The notes under the pieces were generated by a model. The model was given only the letters and a program-made list of their open reading frames with translations, was not told where the DNA came from and ran no database searches. From an uncultured Porphyromonadaceae bacterium (GTDB lineage Bacteria > Bacteroidota > Bacteroidia > Bacteroidales > Muribaculaceae), in assembly GCA_900540625.1 (NCBI GenBank), contig UQGP01000016.1, forward strand, positions 1 through 47,480: a DNA stretch of 47,480 nucleotides, given 5' to 3'. Positions 32,280 through 40,403 of this stretch are shown piece after piece; the first letter of the stretch is position 1; each line of letters begins with the position of its first letter. The position numbers and the translations under genes were made by a program.

Positions 32280-33779
32280 ATGAAACGCATACTGACCACG
32301 CTTTTTTCAGTAGCCGTCGCCGCTGTTGCGGTTTCGGCACAGACCGTTACGGCTGTCACAACGGCTGCCGGCACGCTTAAGTCCGTACTCACAACCGCGC
32401 CTGACGAGGTGACCGGCCTTATCGTACAAGGCCCGGTGAATGCCGGCGATTTGGAGTTTATAAACACCAAGATGACATCGCTGGAAAGCCTTGATCTCAA
32501 GGCTGCAACCATCGAAGCGTACTATGGCGCCGGACACGACATCAATGGCGTACAGCGCTATGAGGCCAATCTCTTGCCCGAAATGATTTTTGCCGGGCTG
32601 AGGGCCAAGACTCTCACGTTGCCTTCGACAGCCAAGTTGCGCATCGGCGAAGGCGCTTTCGTAGGCTCGGCGATTACGGCGGTGACCATCCCGGAGACTG
32701 TCGGCGAAGTCGGTGACGGTGCTTTTGCCGGATGCCCGGCGTTGGCGTCCGTAGTCGTAAAGACGAATACGGGTCTGGGTACAGACATTTTTGCCAACTG
32801 CAAATCCTTGACTTCGGCTGATATTTCGGCGATAACCGAAGTGCCCGTGCGTATGTTTGACGGCTGTGCCTCGCTGTCCTCCGTGACCGCCAATCCTAAT
32901 TGTCTTACCATCGGAACTGCTGCTTTCCGCGGCTGCAAGGCTCTGAAGTCCTTCGATTTTGCTTCGACGTTGACCTCTTTGCAGGCTTCTGCATTCGAAT
33001 GTTCGGGCTTGCAGAAAGTAGACATGACGGCGTGTCAAAACCTTTTTGCCGTAGGTCAATATGCTTTTGCCAATTGCGGCGACCTTACCGAGGCTTTGTT
33101 CGCGGACAATACGGTAAGCATATCCGACGGAGCTCTTTTCAATTGCGAAAAGCTGGCTGCAATCAAATTGCCTACAGCTCTTAGCGGTATCAGCACTGCA
33201 ATGCTTTCCAATACAGCTATTGACGGGAAACTGGCGATACCTCAAATGTCAATGACCATAGGCAGTTACGCCCTGACCGGAGCCGCCGTTTCCGAATTGG
33301 ATATACCCGGCTCGGTGTTCTACATCGGCGATGAAGCTATGTCCGATATGTCCGAACTGAAGCGCATCAATGTGTCCAATCACCACGCTATTCCGTCCAT
33401 AGGTGCGGACGTGTGGTCGGACGTAGATCAGCCCCACGTGAAGTTGATAGTAGCCGACGATATGTACGGCGAATTCAAGACTGCCGAGCAGTGGAAAGAA
33501 TTTGATATCGAGATGGTAAGCGGTACCGATGACATCGCGACCGAAGCCACGGGAGTGTCTGTCAAAGGTCGCTTCGAAGGTACTGACCTGCATGTCGTGG
33601 CTGCCGGTGTCCTGATGAATCGCGTCGAGTTGTATGACGTTTCGGGCGCACTTCTGACGGCTGTCGATACTTCCGAAAGCGAAGTTGTTATTCCGACAGC
33701 AGACTATTCGACGCGCGTATATGTAGTCAATGTCCTCTTGGCCAACGGAAACCGCGCGGCAGTCAAGATAATGCGCTGA
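32280..33779 (+). CDS. Secreted BspA-type leucine-rich-repeat protein
   Basis: A 499-residue protein with signal peptide (MKRILTTLFSVAVAAVAVSA). Residues 110-385 carry about ten LRR_5 repeats of the BspA/TpLRR type, for example IGEGAFVGSAITAVTIPETV, VGDGAFAGCPALASVVV, IGTAAFRGCKALKSFDFAS and ISDGALFNCEKLAAIKLP. Residues 425-499 resemble a C-terminal sorting-type beta domain (NRVELYDVSGALL, then VYVVNVLLANGNRAAVKIMR), as used for type IX secretion. BspA-type proteins bind host matrix proteins or other cells in related bacteria; here the partner is unknown. Stands alone with its own -7 box. Confidence 0.85.
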   Translation: MKRILTTLFSVAVAAVAVSAQTVTAVTTAAGTLKSVLTTAPDEVTGLIVQGPVNAGDLEFINTKMTSLESLDLKAATIEAYYGAGHDINGVQRYEANLLPEMIFAGLRAKTLTLPSTAKLRIGEGAFVGSAITAVTIPETVGEVGDGAFAGCPALASVVVKTNTGLGTDIFANCKSLTSADISAITEVPVRMFDGCASLSSVTANPNCLTIGTAAFRGCKALKSFDFASTLTSLQASAFECSGLQKVDMTACQNLFAVGQYAFANCGDLTEALFADNTVSISDGALFNCEKLAAIKLPTALSGISTAMLSNTAIDGKLAIPQMSMTIGSYALTGAAVSELDIPGSVFYIGDEAMSDMSELKRINVSNHHAIPSIGADVWSDVDQPHVKLIVADDMYGEFKTAEQWKEFDIEMVSGTDDIATEATGVSVKGRFEGTDLHVVAAGVLMNRVELYDVSGALLTAVDTSESEVVIPTADYSTRVYVVNVLLANGNRAAVKIMR

Positions 33780-33874
33780 CGAAGACATACGTCCGCATCG
33801 TAAGTGCCGCGGGACTAAACTACGTGCCGCGCATCACGAACGAAGTCGCCTAACTGATTGAATGAATATTAGAT

Positions 33875-34747
33875 ATGGGAAAAAATAAGTTGCGCAAGTT
33901 TGCCGAGATGGAGACTATCCCCTTTGTCTTCCAGTATCCCTACGGACGTCTTGTCTCCGAGGGGACGGACGAGGACACTTGCGGCCGTAACCCCATGACA
34001 GCGGCCGATGTGGCCGACCGCTCGACATTCCCGTTGCGAGGCCGTTGGCACAGCGATTTCTTCCGCAACGACGGGCCTATAGTGCTCGAATTGGGCTGTG
34101 GCAAAGGCGAATATACCGTTGCTCTGGCTCGCCGTTTCCCCGAATCCAATTTCATAGGCGTGGACATCAAGGGCGCCCGTATGCACTCCGGCGCCACTGC
34201 CGCGCGCGACCTCGGGCTGACCAATGTTGCCTTTGTGCGCACGTCCATCGAACTTCTCGAGGCCTTCTTCGCTCCCGGTGAAGTAGACCATCTATGGATT
34301 ACTTTCCCCGATCCGCAGATGAAGAAAGTGCGCAAACGTCTGACCTCCACGCGTTTCCTGCAAATGTATCGTCGCCTGACCGGCGCCGGGGGTAGTGTGC
34401 GGCTCAAGACCGACAGCCCCTTCCTATACACATATACGCGCGAGTTGGTGCATCTCAACGGCTTGCCCGTATATGCCGATATACCCGACCTATACGCTCC
34501 GGGGGCTGATATCCCGGCCAATATGACCGATATTATGGATATACGCACCCATTACGAGCGTCAGTGGCTTGACCGCGGACTTACCATCAAATATTTGCAT
34601 TTCGGCCTTCCGGAAGAAGCCGATGCGCCGCTTGTCGAGTATACCGGGGATATCCCCGAAGACACATACCGCAGCTACAGCCGCGGACAGGTGCAGTGCC
34701 CGGACATTTGTCCAACGCCGCCCGTAAACGACCTTGACACTCCCTAA
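33875..34747 (+). CDS. trmB: tRNA (guanine-N7-)-methyltransferase
   Basis: A 290-residue cytoplasmic methyltransferase forming m7G46 in tRNA. S-adenosylmethionine motif VLELGCGKGEYTVALARRFP (about residues 70-89), FIGVDIKG, and the family signature DHLWITFPDPQMKKVRKRL (about 139-157) followed by LKTDSPFLYTYT. An N-terminal extension of about 60 residues (FAEMETIPFVFQYPYG) and a 60-residue C-terminal extension make it longer than the 210-240 residue E. coli type, as usual in Bacteroidetes. First gene of a tight five-gene block; 14 bases separate it from mrp. Confidence 0.93.
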   Translation: MGKNKLRKFAEMETIPFVFQYPYGRLVSEGTDEDTCGRNPMTAADVADRSTFPLRGRWHSDFFRNDGPIVLELGCGKGEYTVALARRFPESNFIGVDIKGARMHSGATAARDLGLTNVAFVRTSIELLEAFFAPGEVDHLWITFPDPQMKKVRKRLTSTRFLQMYRRLTGAGGSVRLKTDSPFLYTYTRELVHLNGLPVYADIPDLYAPGADIPANMTDIMDIRTHYERQWLDRGLTIKYLHFGLPEEADAPLVEYTGDIPEDTYRSYSRGQVQCPDICPTPPVNDLDTP

Positions 34748-34761
34748 TAACTCTCAGTATT

Positions 34762-35877
34762 ATGAACAACGACACAATCTATCCCAATCTCGTCCTTGAC
34801 GCCCTGCGCACCGTGCGCTATCCCGGCACCGGCAAGGACATTGTCAGCGAAGGCATGGTGGCCGATGACATCCGCATCGACGGTCGCCGCGTGTCCTTCT
34901 CCATAGTTTTTGAAAAGAATACCGACCCGTTTGCCCGCTCGGTGGTACGTGCTGCCGAAGCTGCCATCTTGACGCATATAGGCGACGACGTCGACATCAA
35001 AGGCAATATCGCCATCGCCACCAAAGCTCCGGCGTCTAAGGCTCCGGCGCCCGTGCTTCCCGGCGTGCGCAACATCATAGGCGTCGCCTCGGGCAAGGGT
35101 GGGGTAGGCAAGAGCACCGTTGCCGCCAATCTTGCCGTATCCCTCGCACGCGAAGGCTACAAAGTCGGCGTCCTTGATGCCGATATCTTCGGGCCTTCCA
35201 TGCCCAAGATTTTCGGCGTCGAAGATCAGCAACTGTACATGCGCACCAATGACGCCGGTCAAAACCTGATTATTCCGGCCGAGAATTACGGCGTCAAGCT
35301 GCTGAGTATAGGCTTCCTTGTCGAGCGCGACAGCGCCGTGCTTTGGCGCGGCTCTATGGCCTCCACCGCCCTGCGTCAGCTCATCACCCAAGGCGATTGG
35401 GGCGACCTTGACTACTTCGTCATTGATATGCCTCCGGGCACCAGCGATATACACCTGACCTTGGTGCAGACGCTGCCTATTACAGGTGTGGTCATCGTTT
35501 CCACGCCACAGCAGATAGCCTTGGCCGACGCCCGCAAAGGTATAGCCATGTTCCGCGGCGACAAGGTTGACGTCCCCGTATTGGGTATCGTCGAGAATAT
35601 GGCGTGGTTCACGCCCGAACAGCATCCCGACGAGCGATACTACATCTTCGGCAACGGCGGCGCCGTCGATTTGGCCAAAGAATTGGATATACCCCTATTG
35701 TCGCAAATTCCTCTGGTGGCATCCGTGGGTCAGCACAACGATGACGGCACACCCGTGGCTGCCGGTGACGGACTTGGCGCACAGGCATTTATGCACTTGG
35801 CACACGAAGTGACCGATGCCGTCGAGCGCCGCAATGCCACGCTGCCGCCTACGCATATCGTACAGGTAAAGCATTGA
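34762..35877 (+). CDS. Mrp/NBP35-type iron-sulfur carrier ATPase
   Basis: A 371-residue protein. Residues 1-95 form a MIP18-like domain (LRTVRYPGTGKDIVSEGMV). The deviant Walker A is ASGKGGVGKST (about residues 111-121), with the downstream DADIFGPSMP and the Walker B-like VIDMPPGTSD. The family (Mrp, ApbC) carries [4Fe-4S] clusters to apoproteins at the dimer interface via a CxxC motif. Here the usual CxxC site, just after the IVENMAWF block, has no Cys (TPEQHPDERYY): this Cys-less form is, as far as I know, normal in Bacteroidetes. Second gene of the trmB block; 37 bases before aroQ. Confidence 0.92.
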   Translation: MNNDTIYPNLVLDALRTVRYPGTGKDIVSEGMVADDIRIDGRRVSFSIVFEKNTDPFARSVVRAAEAAILTHIGDDVDIKGNIAIATKAPASKAPAPVLPGVRNIIGVASGKGGVGKSTVAANLAVSLAREGYKVGVLDADIFGPSMPKIFGVEDQQLYMRTNDAGQNLIIPAENYGVKLLSIGFLVERDSAVLWRGSMASTALRQLITQGDWGDLDYFVIDMPPGTSDIHLTLVQTLPITGVVIVSTPQQIALADARKGIAMFRGDKVDVPVLGIVENMAWFTPEQHPDERYYIFGNGGAVDLAKELDIPLLSQIPLVASVGQHNDDGTPVAAGDGLGAQAFMHLAHEVTDAVERRNATLPPTHIVQVKH

Positions 35878-35914
35878 TACACTACCGCATAGAAATACAA
35901 GAGATACAGATAAT

Positions 35915-36364
35915 ATGACGCAGAAACGCAAGATATTGATAGCCAACGGGCCCAATTTGGGAATACTCGGACAGCGCCAGCCCGGCATATACGGTACAGA
36001 CGGCATTAACGCCATCATCAAGGCCGTACGTCGCCGCGTGGGGGATGCCGTCACCGTCGAGCATCTGCAGACCAACCACGAAGGAGTGCTTATAGACGCA
36101 CTCAACGCCAAAGCCCATGATTCCGCATATATCGGGGTCATCCTCAATGCCGGAGCGTGGACACACACCTCCCTGGCTGTGGCCGATGCCGTGGCGGCTA
36201 TGGATGCTCCGGTGGTAGAGGTGCACATATCCAATGTGCATGCACGCGAGGGCATACGCCATACTTCGCTCATTGCCCCGGTATGCCGCGGTGTTATCGC
36301 CGGCTTCGGGATACACAGCTATGTGCTTGCGGCAGATTATCTTATGACTCTTGCTGACAAATAG
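35915..36364 (+). CDS. aroQ: Type II 3-dehydroquinate dehydratase
   Basis: A 149-residue enzyme of the shikimate pathway converting 3-dehydroquinate to 3-dehydroshikimate. Standard length. Motifs: NGPNLGILGQRQPGIYG with the catalytic Tyr26, QTNHEGVLID, ILNAGAWTHTSLAVADA and EVHISNVHAREGIRHTS with the second catalytic His. Two positions differ from the usual family text: GPNLNLLG is GPNLGILG and the INPGAYTHTS block is LNAGAWTHTS. The catalytic Tyr and His are kept, so activity is expected. Third gene of the block. Confidence 0.9.
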   Translation: MTQKRKILIANGPNLGILGQRQPGIYGTDGINAIIKAVRRRVGDAVTVEHLQTNHEGVLIDALNAKAHDSAYIGVILNAGAWTHTSLAVADAVAAMDAPVVEVHISNVHAREGIRHTSLIAPVCRGVIAGFGIHSYVLAADYLMTLADK

Positions 36365-36399
36365 AACGTAAAAATACATACCGAAACAACCATACCGAA

Positions 36400-39039
36400 A
36401 TGGAAACAAAAGATACAGAACAAACGACAGTGCCCGCACCGTCAAGCGCACGCCCCGGCAATGCCAAGCCGAGTCTTGTCCAATGGCTGTCGCGGCCGCA
36501 AGTTTGGGGATTTTTCCTGAGTATGGCCGTCTGTGCCATAGTTTCGTTGGCCTTCTTCGCTCCCGACAACTTCCAAGGCAACACCTTGCAGCAGTACGAT
36601 ATGCAGCAGGGTGCCGCCAACGGCCATGCCGCCCAGGAATACGAACAGCAAACAGGCGAAAAAGCGCTATGGACCAACAGCCTATTCTCCGGAATGCCCA
36701 CCTTCCAGATAGCGCCCGAATACCCCTCCAACAGCCTGTTTACCTGGCTTAACGGAGTCTACGGCCTCGGCCTGCCCGGACTATCATCGTTGATGTTTAT
36801 GATGATGTTCGGAATGCTGATAATGCTGTATTGCTGGCGTTTGCGCTGGTGGTATGCGCTTATCGGCGTCCTATCGTGGGGTCTTGTGTCCTATTTTGTC
36901 ATCATCATCGGCGCCGGCCATATATGGAAGTTCATGGCGCTGACTTACGTGCCACCCGTTATCGGCGGCCTGTATCTGGCCTATCGCGGGCGTTACCTTG
37001 CCGGCGCGGCCATCATGGCACTCTTCGCTATGCTGCAGCTCAATGCCAACCATCCCCAAATCACGTATTACAGCGCATTCGTAATGGGCGCTCTGGTGAT
37101 TGCCTGGCTGGTACGCGACATTAAAGAAAAACAGATGCGCCGCTGGTGCATCGCCACAGTCGTTTCGCTGGCGTCCGCGGCTTTGGCTCTCGGTGCCAAT
37201 CTCCCGGCGCTATACCACACCTACGAGTACTCCAAAGAGACCAAGCGCGCACAGAGCGAATTGGTGGCCGATGACGCCGCTCACGGCATCCAATCCGCCA
37301 AAGCCGCCGACCCCAAAGGCCCGACCGGGGGACTGCCGCGCGAAGAAATAGGCGGATGGAGCAATACGCCTTCCGAAAGCCTGTCGCTATTGATACCCAA
37401 CATCAAGGGCGGGGCCTCGATACGTCCCGAGAAAGGTGCTAATGTGCCGTTGACGCTCGACAAGAATTCGCATTACGACCTCAAGATGCAGAGCGATGAC
37501 CAATTCGGGCTGATGTCCCAGTTCACCGAATACTTCGGAGGCAAGGGAATGACCAACGGCCCATTCTACCTCGGTGCCATCATTATGGCACTCTTCATCC
37601 TGGGGTGCTTCATCGTTCGCGGCCCCACCAAATGGGCGTTGCTTGTGCTGACGTTGTTCTCCATACTTCTGGCCATGGGCAACCATTTTGAGGCACTCAC
37701 GGACTTTATGATAGACAACGTACCGCTGTACAATAAATTCCGTGCGGCCGAGACCGCCTTGGTCATCGCGTGCGTATGCGTGCCGCTGTTGGCGATGCTC
37801 GGACTGCAGAAGTTGATGGAAGACAAAGACGGCTTGCGCCGCTACAAAAACGAGGTGATAGCCTCCTTCGGCTTCTGTATCATCCTGTGCTTGTTTGTGT
37901 GCATCGCCCCCGGATTTTTCGGCGAGCCCATCAGTGAAGAAGAAGCCCAATGGCTCGTCCAAGCCAAAGAGCAAATGGCTCAAAGCGGTGCGCCGGCCGA
38001 ATATTACGCCTATATAGATGCTACTGTCGGTAACATCAAGCAAGTACGTCTTGATATTGTCAGCGCCGACGCCTTGCGTTCCGCCCTGTTCCTGATACTG
38101 GGAGCCGCGCTCATATTTGTCGCTGCACGCGGCAAGCTTAAACGCCGTTATGCCGTTGCCGGCCTCGGACTGCTGGTGGTCGTGGACATGTACGCCGTCG
38201 ATAAGCGATACATCAATTCCGACTCCTATGTCAACAGCGCCAACGCCTTTGTGCAGAGCTTCTACGCCGACCCATTGGCCGCCGACTCGATAGACAACGT
38301 CATACTCAAGGACAAAGGCTACTACCGCGTAGTCGATTTTGACAACTTCGGCGGATATCGCCGCAGCTACTACCACAATATGGTGGGCGGGTACCATGCG
38401 GCCAAGCTCAATCGTTACAACGACCTCATAGACACGCACACAATCTATGAACCGTCCGTACTGGATATGCTCAATACCAAATACGTCATCTTCAACGGCC
38501 GCCTCGAGTCCAATCCACGGGCTTGCGGTCCGGCATGGCTGGTGGACAGTGTCCGCTATGTAACCGGAGCGCGTGCCGAGATAAACGTGCTTAAAGGCCT
38601 CGACTCGCGCCATGTCGCCGTGGTCGATCGCCGCTTCGCCTCCACACTTGGCCAGGCCGTAGCCACGGCACCCGGCGACACCGTTGCATTGACGAGCCAT
38701 ACGCCCAACACCTTGGAATACAAGGTGACGAGCGCTCGCGGCGGCATTATGGTATGCTCCGAGGTATGGTTCCCGTGGGGATGGCGAGCAACCATCGACG
38801 GTAAAGACGTGCCCATAGGACGTGCCGACTACGTACTTCGTGCCATCCGTGTTCCGGCCGGTACGCACAAGGTTGAGATGACTTTCGATCCTCAATCTAT
38901 GCACACCACCACTACCGGCGCATACGTTTGCATCGTTTTGATATACTTGCTGGTACTTTCCGCTTTGGGCACACGCGTGACTTGTCGTGTCAATTGCTGC
39001 ATAGGCGCCGACAAGCAAAAAACTCGCGACAAGAACTAA
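36400..39039 (+). CDS. YfhO family membrane protein
   Basis: An 879-residue protein with 12 or more transmembrane helices and a soluble C-terminal domain. A first helix (QVWGFFLSMAVCAIVSLAFF) is followed by an external loop with QQYDMQQGAANGHAAQEYE and GEKALWTNSLFSGMPTFQI, characteristic of YfhO. Helical bundle up to about residue 605, then a beta domain (YRVVDFDNFGGYRRSYYHN, VMCSEVWFPWGWRATIDGK, RAIRVPAGTHKVEMTFDPQS) and a final helix (TGAYVCIVLIYLLVLSALG). The family is a glycosyltransferase-like (GT-C fold) group acting on lipid-linked sugars or teichoic acid in Gram-positives; in Bacteroidetes its role is unknown. Fourth gene of the block, 35 bases after aroQ. Confidence 0.88.
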   Translation: METKDTEQTTVPAPSSARPGNAKPSLVQWLSRPQVWGFFLSMAVCAIVSLAFFAPDNFQGNTLQQYDMQQGAANGHAAQEYEQQTGEKALWTNSLFSGMPTFQIAPEYPSNSLFTWLNGVYGLGLPGLSSLMFMMMFGMLIMLYCWRLRWWYALIGVLSWGLVSYFVIIIGAGHIWKFMALTYVPPVIGGLYLAYRGRYLAGAAIMALFAMLQLNANHPQITYYSAFVMGALVIAWLVRDIKEKQMRRWCIATVVSLASAALALGANLPALYHTYEYSKETKRAQSELVADDAAHGIQSAKAADPKGPTGGLPREEIGGWSNTPSESLSLLIPNIKGGASIRPEKGANVPLTLDKNSHYDLKMQSDDQFGLMSQFTEYFGGKGMTNGPFYLGAIIMALFILGCFIVRGPTKWALLVLTLFSILLAMGNHFEALTDFMIDNVPLYNKFRAAETALVIACVCVPLLAMLGLQKLMEDKDGLRRYKNEVIASFGFCIILCLFVCIAPGFFGEPISEEEAQWLVQAKEQMAQSGAPAEYYAYIDATVGNIKQVRLDIVSADALRSALFLILGAALIFVAARGKLKRRYAVAGLGLLVVVDMYAVDKRYINSDSYVNSANAFVQSFYADPLAADSIDNVILKDKGYYRVVDFDNFGGYRRSYYHNMVGGYHAAKLNRYNDLIDTHTIYEPSVLDMLNTKYVIFNGRLESNPRACGPAWLVDSVRYVTGARAEINVLKGLDSRHVAVVDRRFASTLGQAVATAPGDTVALTSHTPNTLEYKVTSARGGIMVCSEVWFPWGWRATIDGKDVPIGRADYVLRAIRVPAGTHKVEMTFDPQSMHTTTTGAYVCIVLIYLLVLSALGTRVTCRVNCCIGADKQKTRDKN

Positions 39040-39074
39040 TAGCCACCGAGACATACTGCGAAAATAATAATCAG

Positions 39075-39614
39075 ATGGGTTTCGGACGATGGTATAAAAG
39101 ATGGCGGCATGGCCGCGGCTTCGGCGTTCATTCGCCGTTGGCGTATGCGCTGGTTATGGACGTGCTGCGCAAGCAGCACGGCTACGCCTACCACGCCGAG
39201 CAAGCTCCGAACCTCGGCGGCGGAGTCCTCTGCAACGCCCGTGCGCGAATGCTTGTTCGTCTGGCCGCCTTTGCAGACGTCCGCACTGCCGATGTGTCAC
39301 ATATAGACGCCCCCGATATGCGTCAAGCCGTCACCGATGTCTTTCGGGCATACAGCCCCGTCATACGGTTTGCCGCCGAGGATGCGGGTATTGTCGTGAC
39401 CGACAGCGCTAAGCCTTACAATGCTCCGCCTCCGGGCAAAAAAAACGTTCTGCTGGTGTCCCTGGGTCTTGATGATAAGGCCAAGCGTCAGGCCATGGAT
39501 AGGACACTCGCCGAAATCCGGATAGGAGCTATCACTATCGACAACGCCCGGGATACGGCTGTCACCGCACTGCGGCAAGACCTGCCGCGGCAGACCATCG
39601 AGGCAGCCTTCTGA
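39075..39614 (+). CDS. Shortened methyltransferase-like protein (GFGVHSP type)
   Basis: A 179-residue protein; I start at ATG 39075, since the frame above overlaps the end of yfhO. The N-terminal RHGRGFGVHSPLAYALVMDVL is the signature of a Bacteroidetes group of class I SAM-dependent methyltransferase-like proteins. The rest is a shortened Rossmann-like arrangement (RMLVRLAAFADVRTADV, IRFAAEDAGIVVTDSA, KNVLLVSLGL, RIGAITIDNARDTAVTAL). The GxGxG cofactor loop seen in true members is not visible, and the length is about 60-80 residues below the usual 240-260. It may be catalytically dead. Last gene of the block; 36 bases after yfhO. Confidence 0.6.
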   Translation: MGFGRWYKRWRHGRGFGVHSPLAYALVMDVLRKQHGYAYHAEQAPNLGGGVLCNARARMLVRLAAFADVRTADVSHIDAPDMRQAVTDVFRAYSPVIRFAAEDAGIVVTDSAKPYNAPPPGKKNVLLVSLGLDDKAKRQAMDRTLAEIRIGAITIDNARDTAVTALRQDLPRQTIEAAF

Positions 39615-39724
39615 CCGACAGGCAGCCGTTATGCGCCCCGAAAACGCCTTCCGGCCGTCAAAAGCAATAAAGAGATACAAATTCACGTTTATAGTTAAGA
39701 TATAACCACCCGTTAAGCATCATT

Positions 39725-40318
39725 GTGAAGACACTGGTATTTGCCACTAATAACGCCCATAAGCTCGAAGAACTTCGTGCCATAGCCGCAGATGCCTTCG
39801 ATATACGCAGCCTCAACGATATAGGCTGCCATGACGACATCCCCGAGGATGCCGACACGCTCGAAGGCAATGCCCGGCAAAAGGCCCGGTGGATTTACGA
39901 GCGCTATGGCGTAGATTGCTTTGCCGATGATACCGGCTTGGAGGTCGATGCCTTAGGCGGAGCCCCCGGCGTGCACAGTGCCCGATATGCTCCCGGTCCG
40001 GGGCATGACTCGGCTGCCAATGTGCGACTGCTGTTGCACAACCTGCGAGATGTCCCCGTCGAGCGCCGTACGGCACGTTTCCGCACGGTCATCGTGCTCA
40101 TACTCGACGGTCACGAGCACGTCTTCCACGGCGTCATCGAAGGCTCTATAGCCACCGAACCGCATGGTGACGGCGGCTTCGGGTACGACCCCGTTTTTGT
40201 TCCCGAAGGATGGACCGAGACCTTTGCCCAAGCCGGAGAAGAAGCCAAAAATGCCGTGAGTCATCGAGCACGCGCTACGCAGGCTTTGATGCAATACCTC
40301 CGCGCGGCGGACTCTTAG
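39725..40318 (+). CDS. rdgB: Non-canonical purine NTP pyrophosphatase (RdgB/HAM1)
   Basis: A 197-residue cytoplasmic enzyme that clears ITP, dITP and XTP from the nucleotide pool. The start codon is GTG at 39725 (no in-frame ATG fits). Motifs: LVFATNNAHKLEELRAI at the N-terminus, DTLEGNARQKARWIYERYG, FADDTGLEVDALGGAPGVHSARYA, GGFGYDPVFVPEG and the C-terminal AVSHRARATQAL. All family blocks are present in order and length is standard. It lies 110 bases after the preceding gene and 85 before the PorZ-like gene, likely the same transcript. Confidence 0.95.
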   Translation: MKTLVFATNNAHKLEELRAIAADAFDIRSLNDIGCHDDIPEDADTLEGNARQKARWIYERYGVDCFADDTGLEVDALGGAPGVHSARYAPGPGHDSAANVRLLLHNLRDVPVERRTARFRTVIVLILDGHEHVFHGVIEGSIATEPHGDGGFGYDPVFVPEGWTETFAQAGEEAKNAVSHRARATQALMQYLRAADS

Positions 40319-40403
40319 GTATGATTTGCCTGACGATAATGTAATCACCTCTCCAACAGATACACCCCAAGACTAAGAAGAAACTACAAACCCATTCATA
40401 CAG

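Noticed and set aside
32110..32512. Small minus-strand frames over the start of the LRR gene
   Set aside because: They oppose a clear signal peptide and a promoter box on the plus strand; no motif in them.
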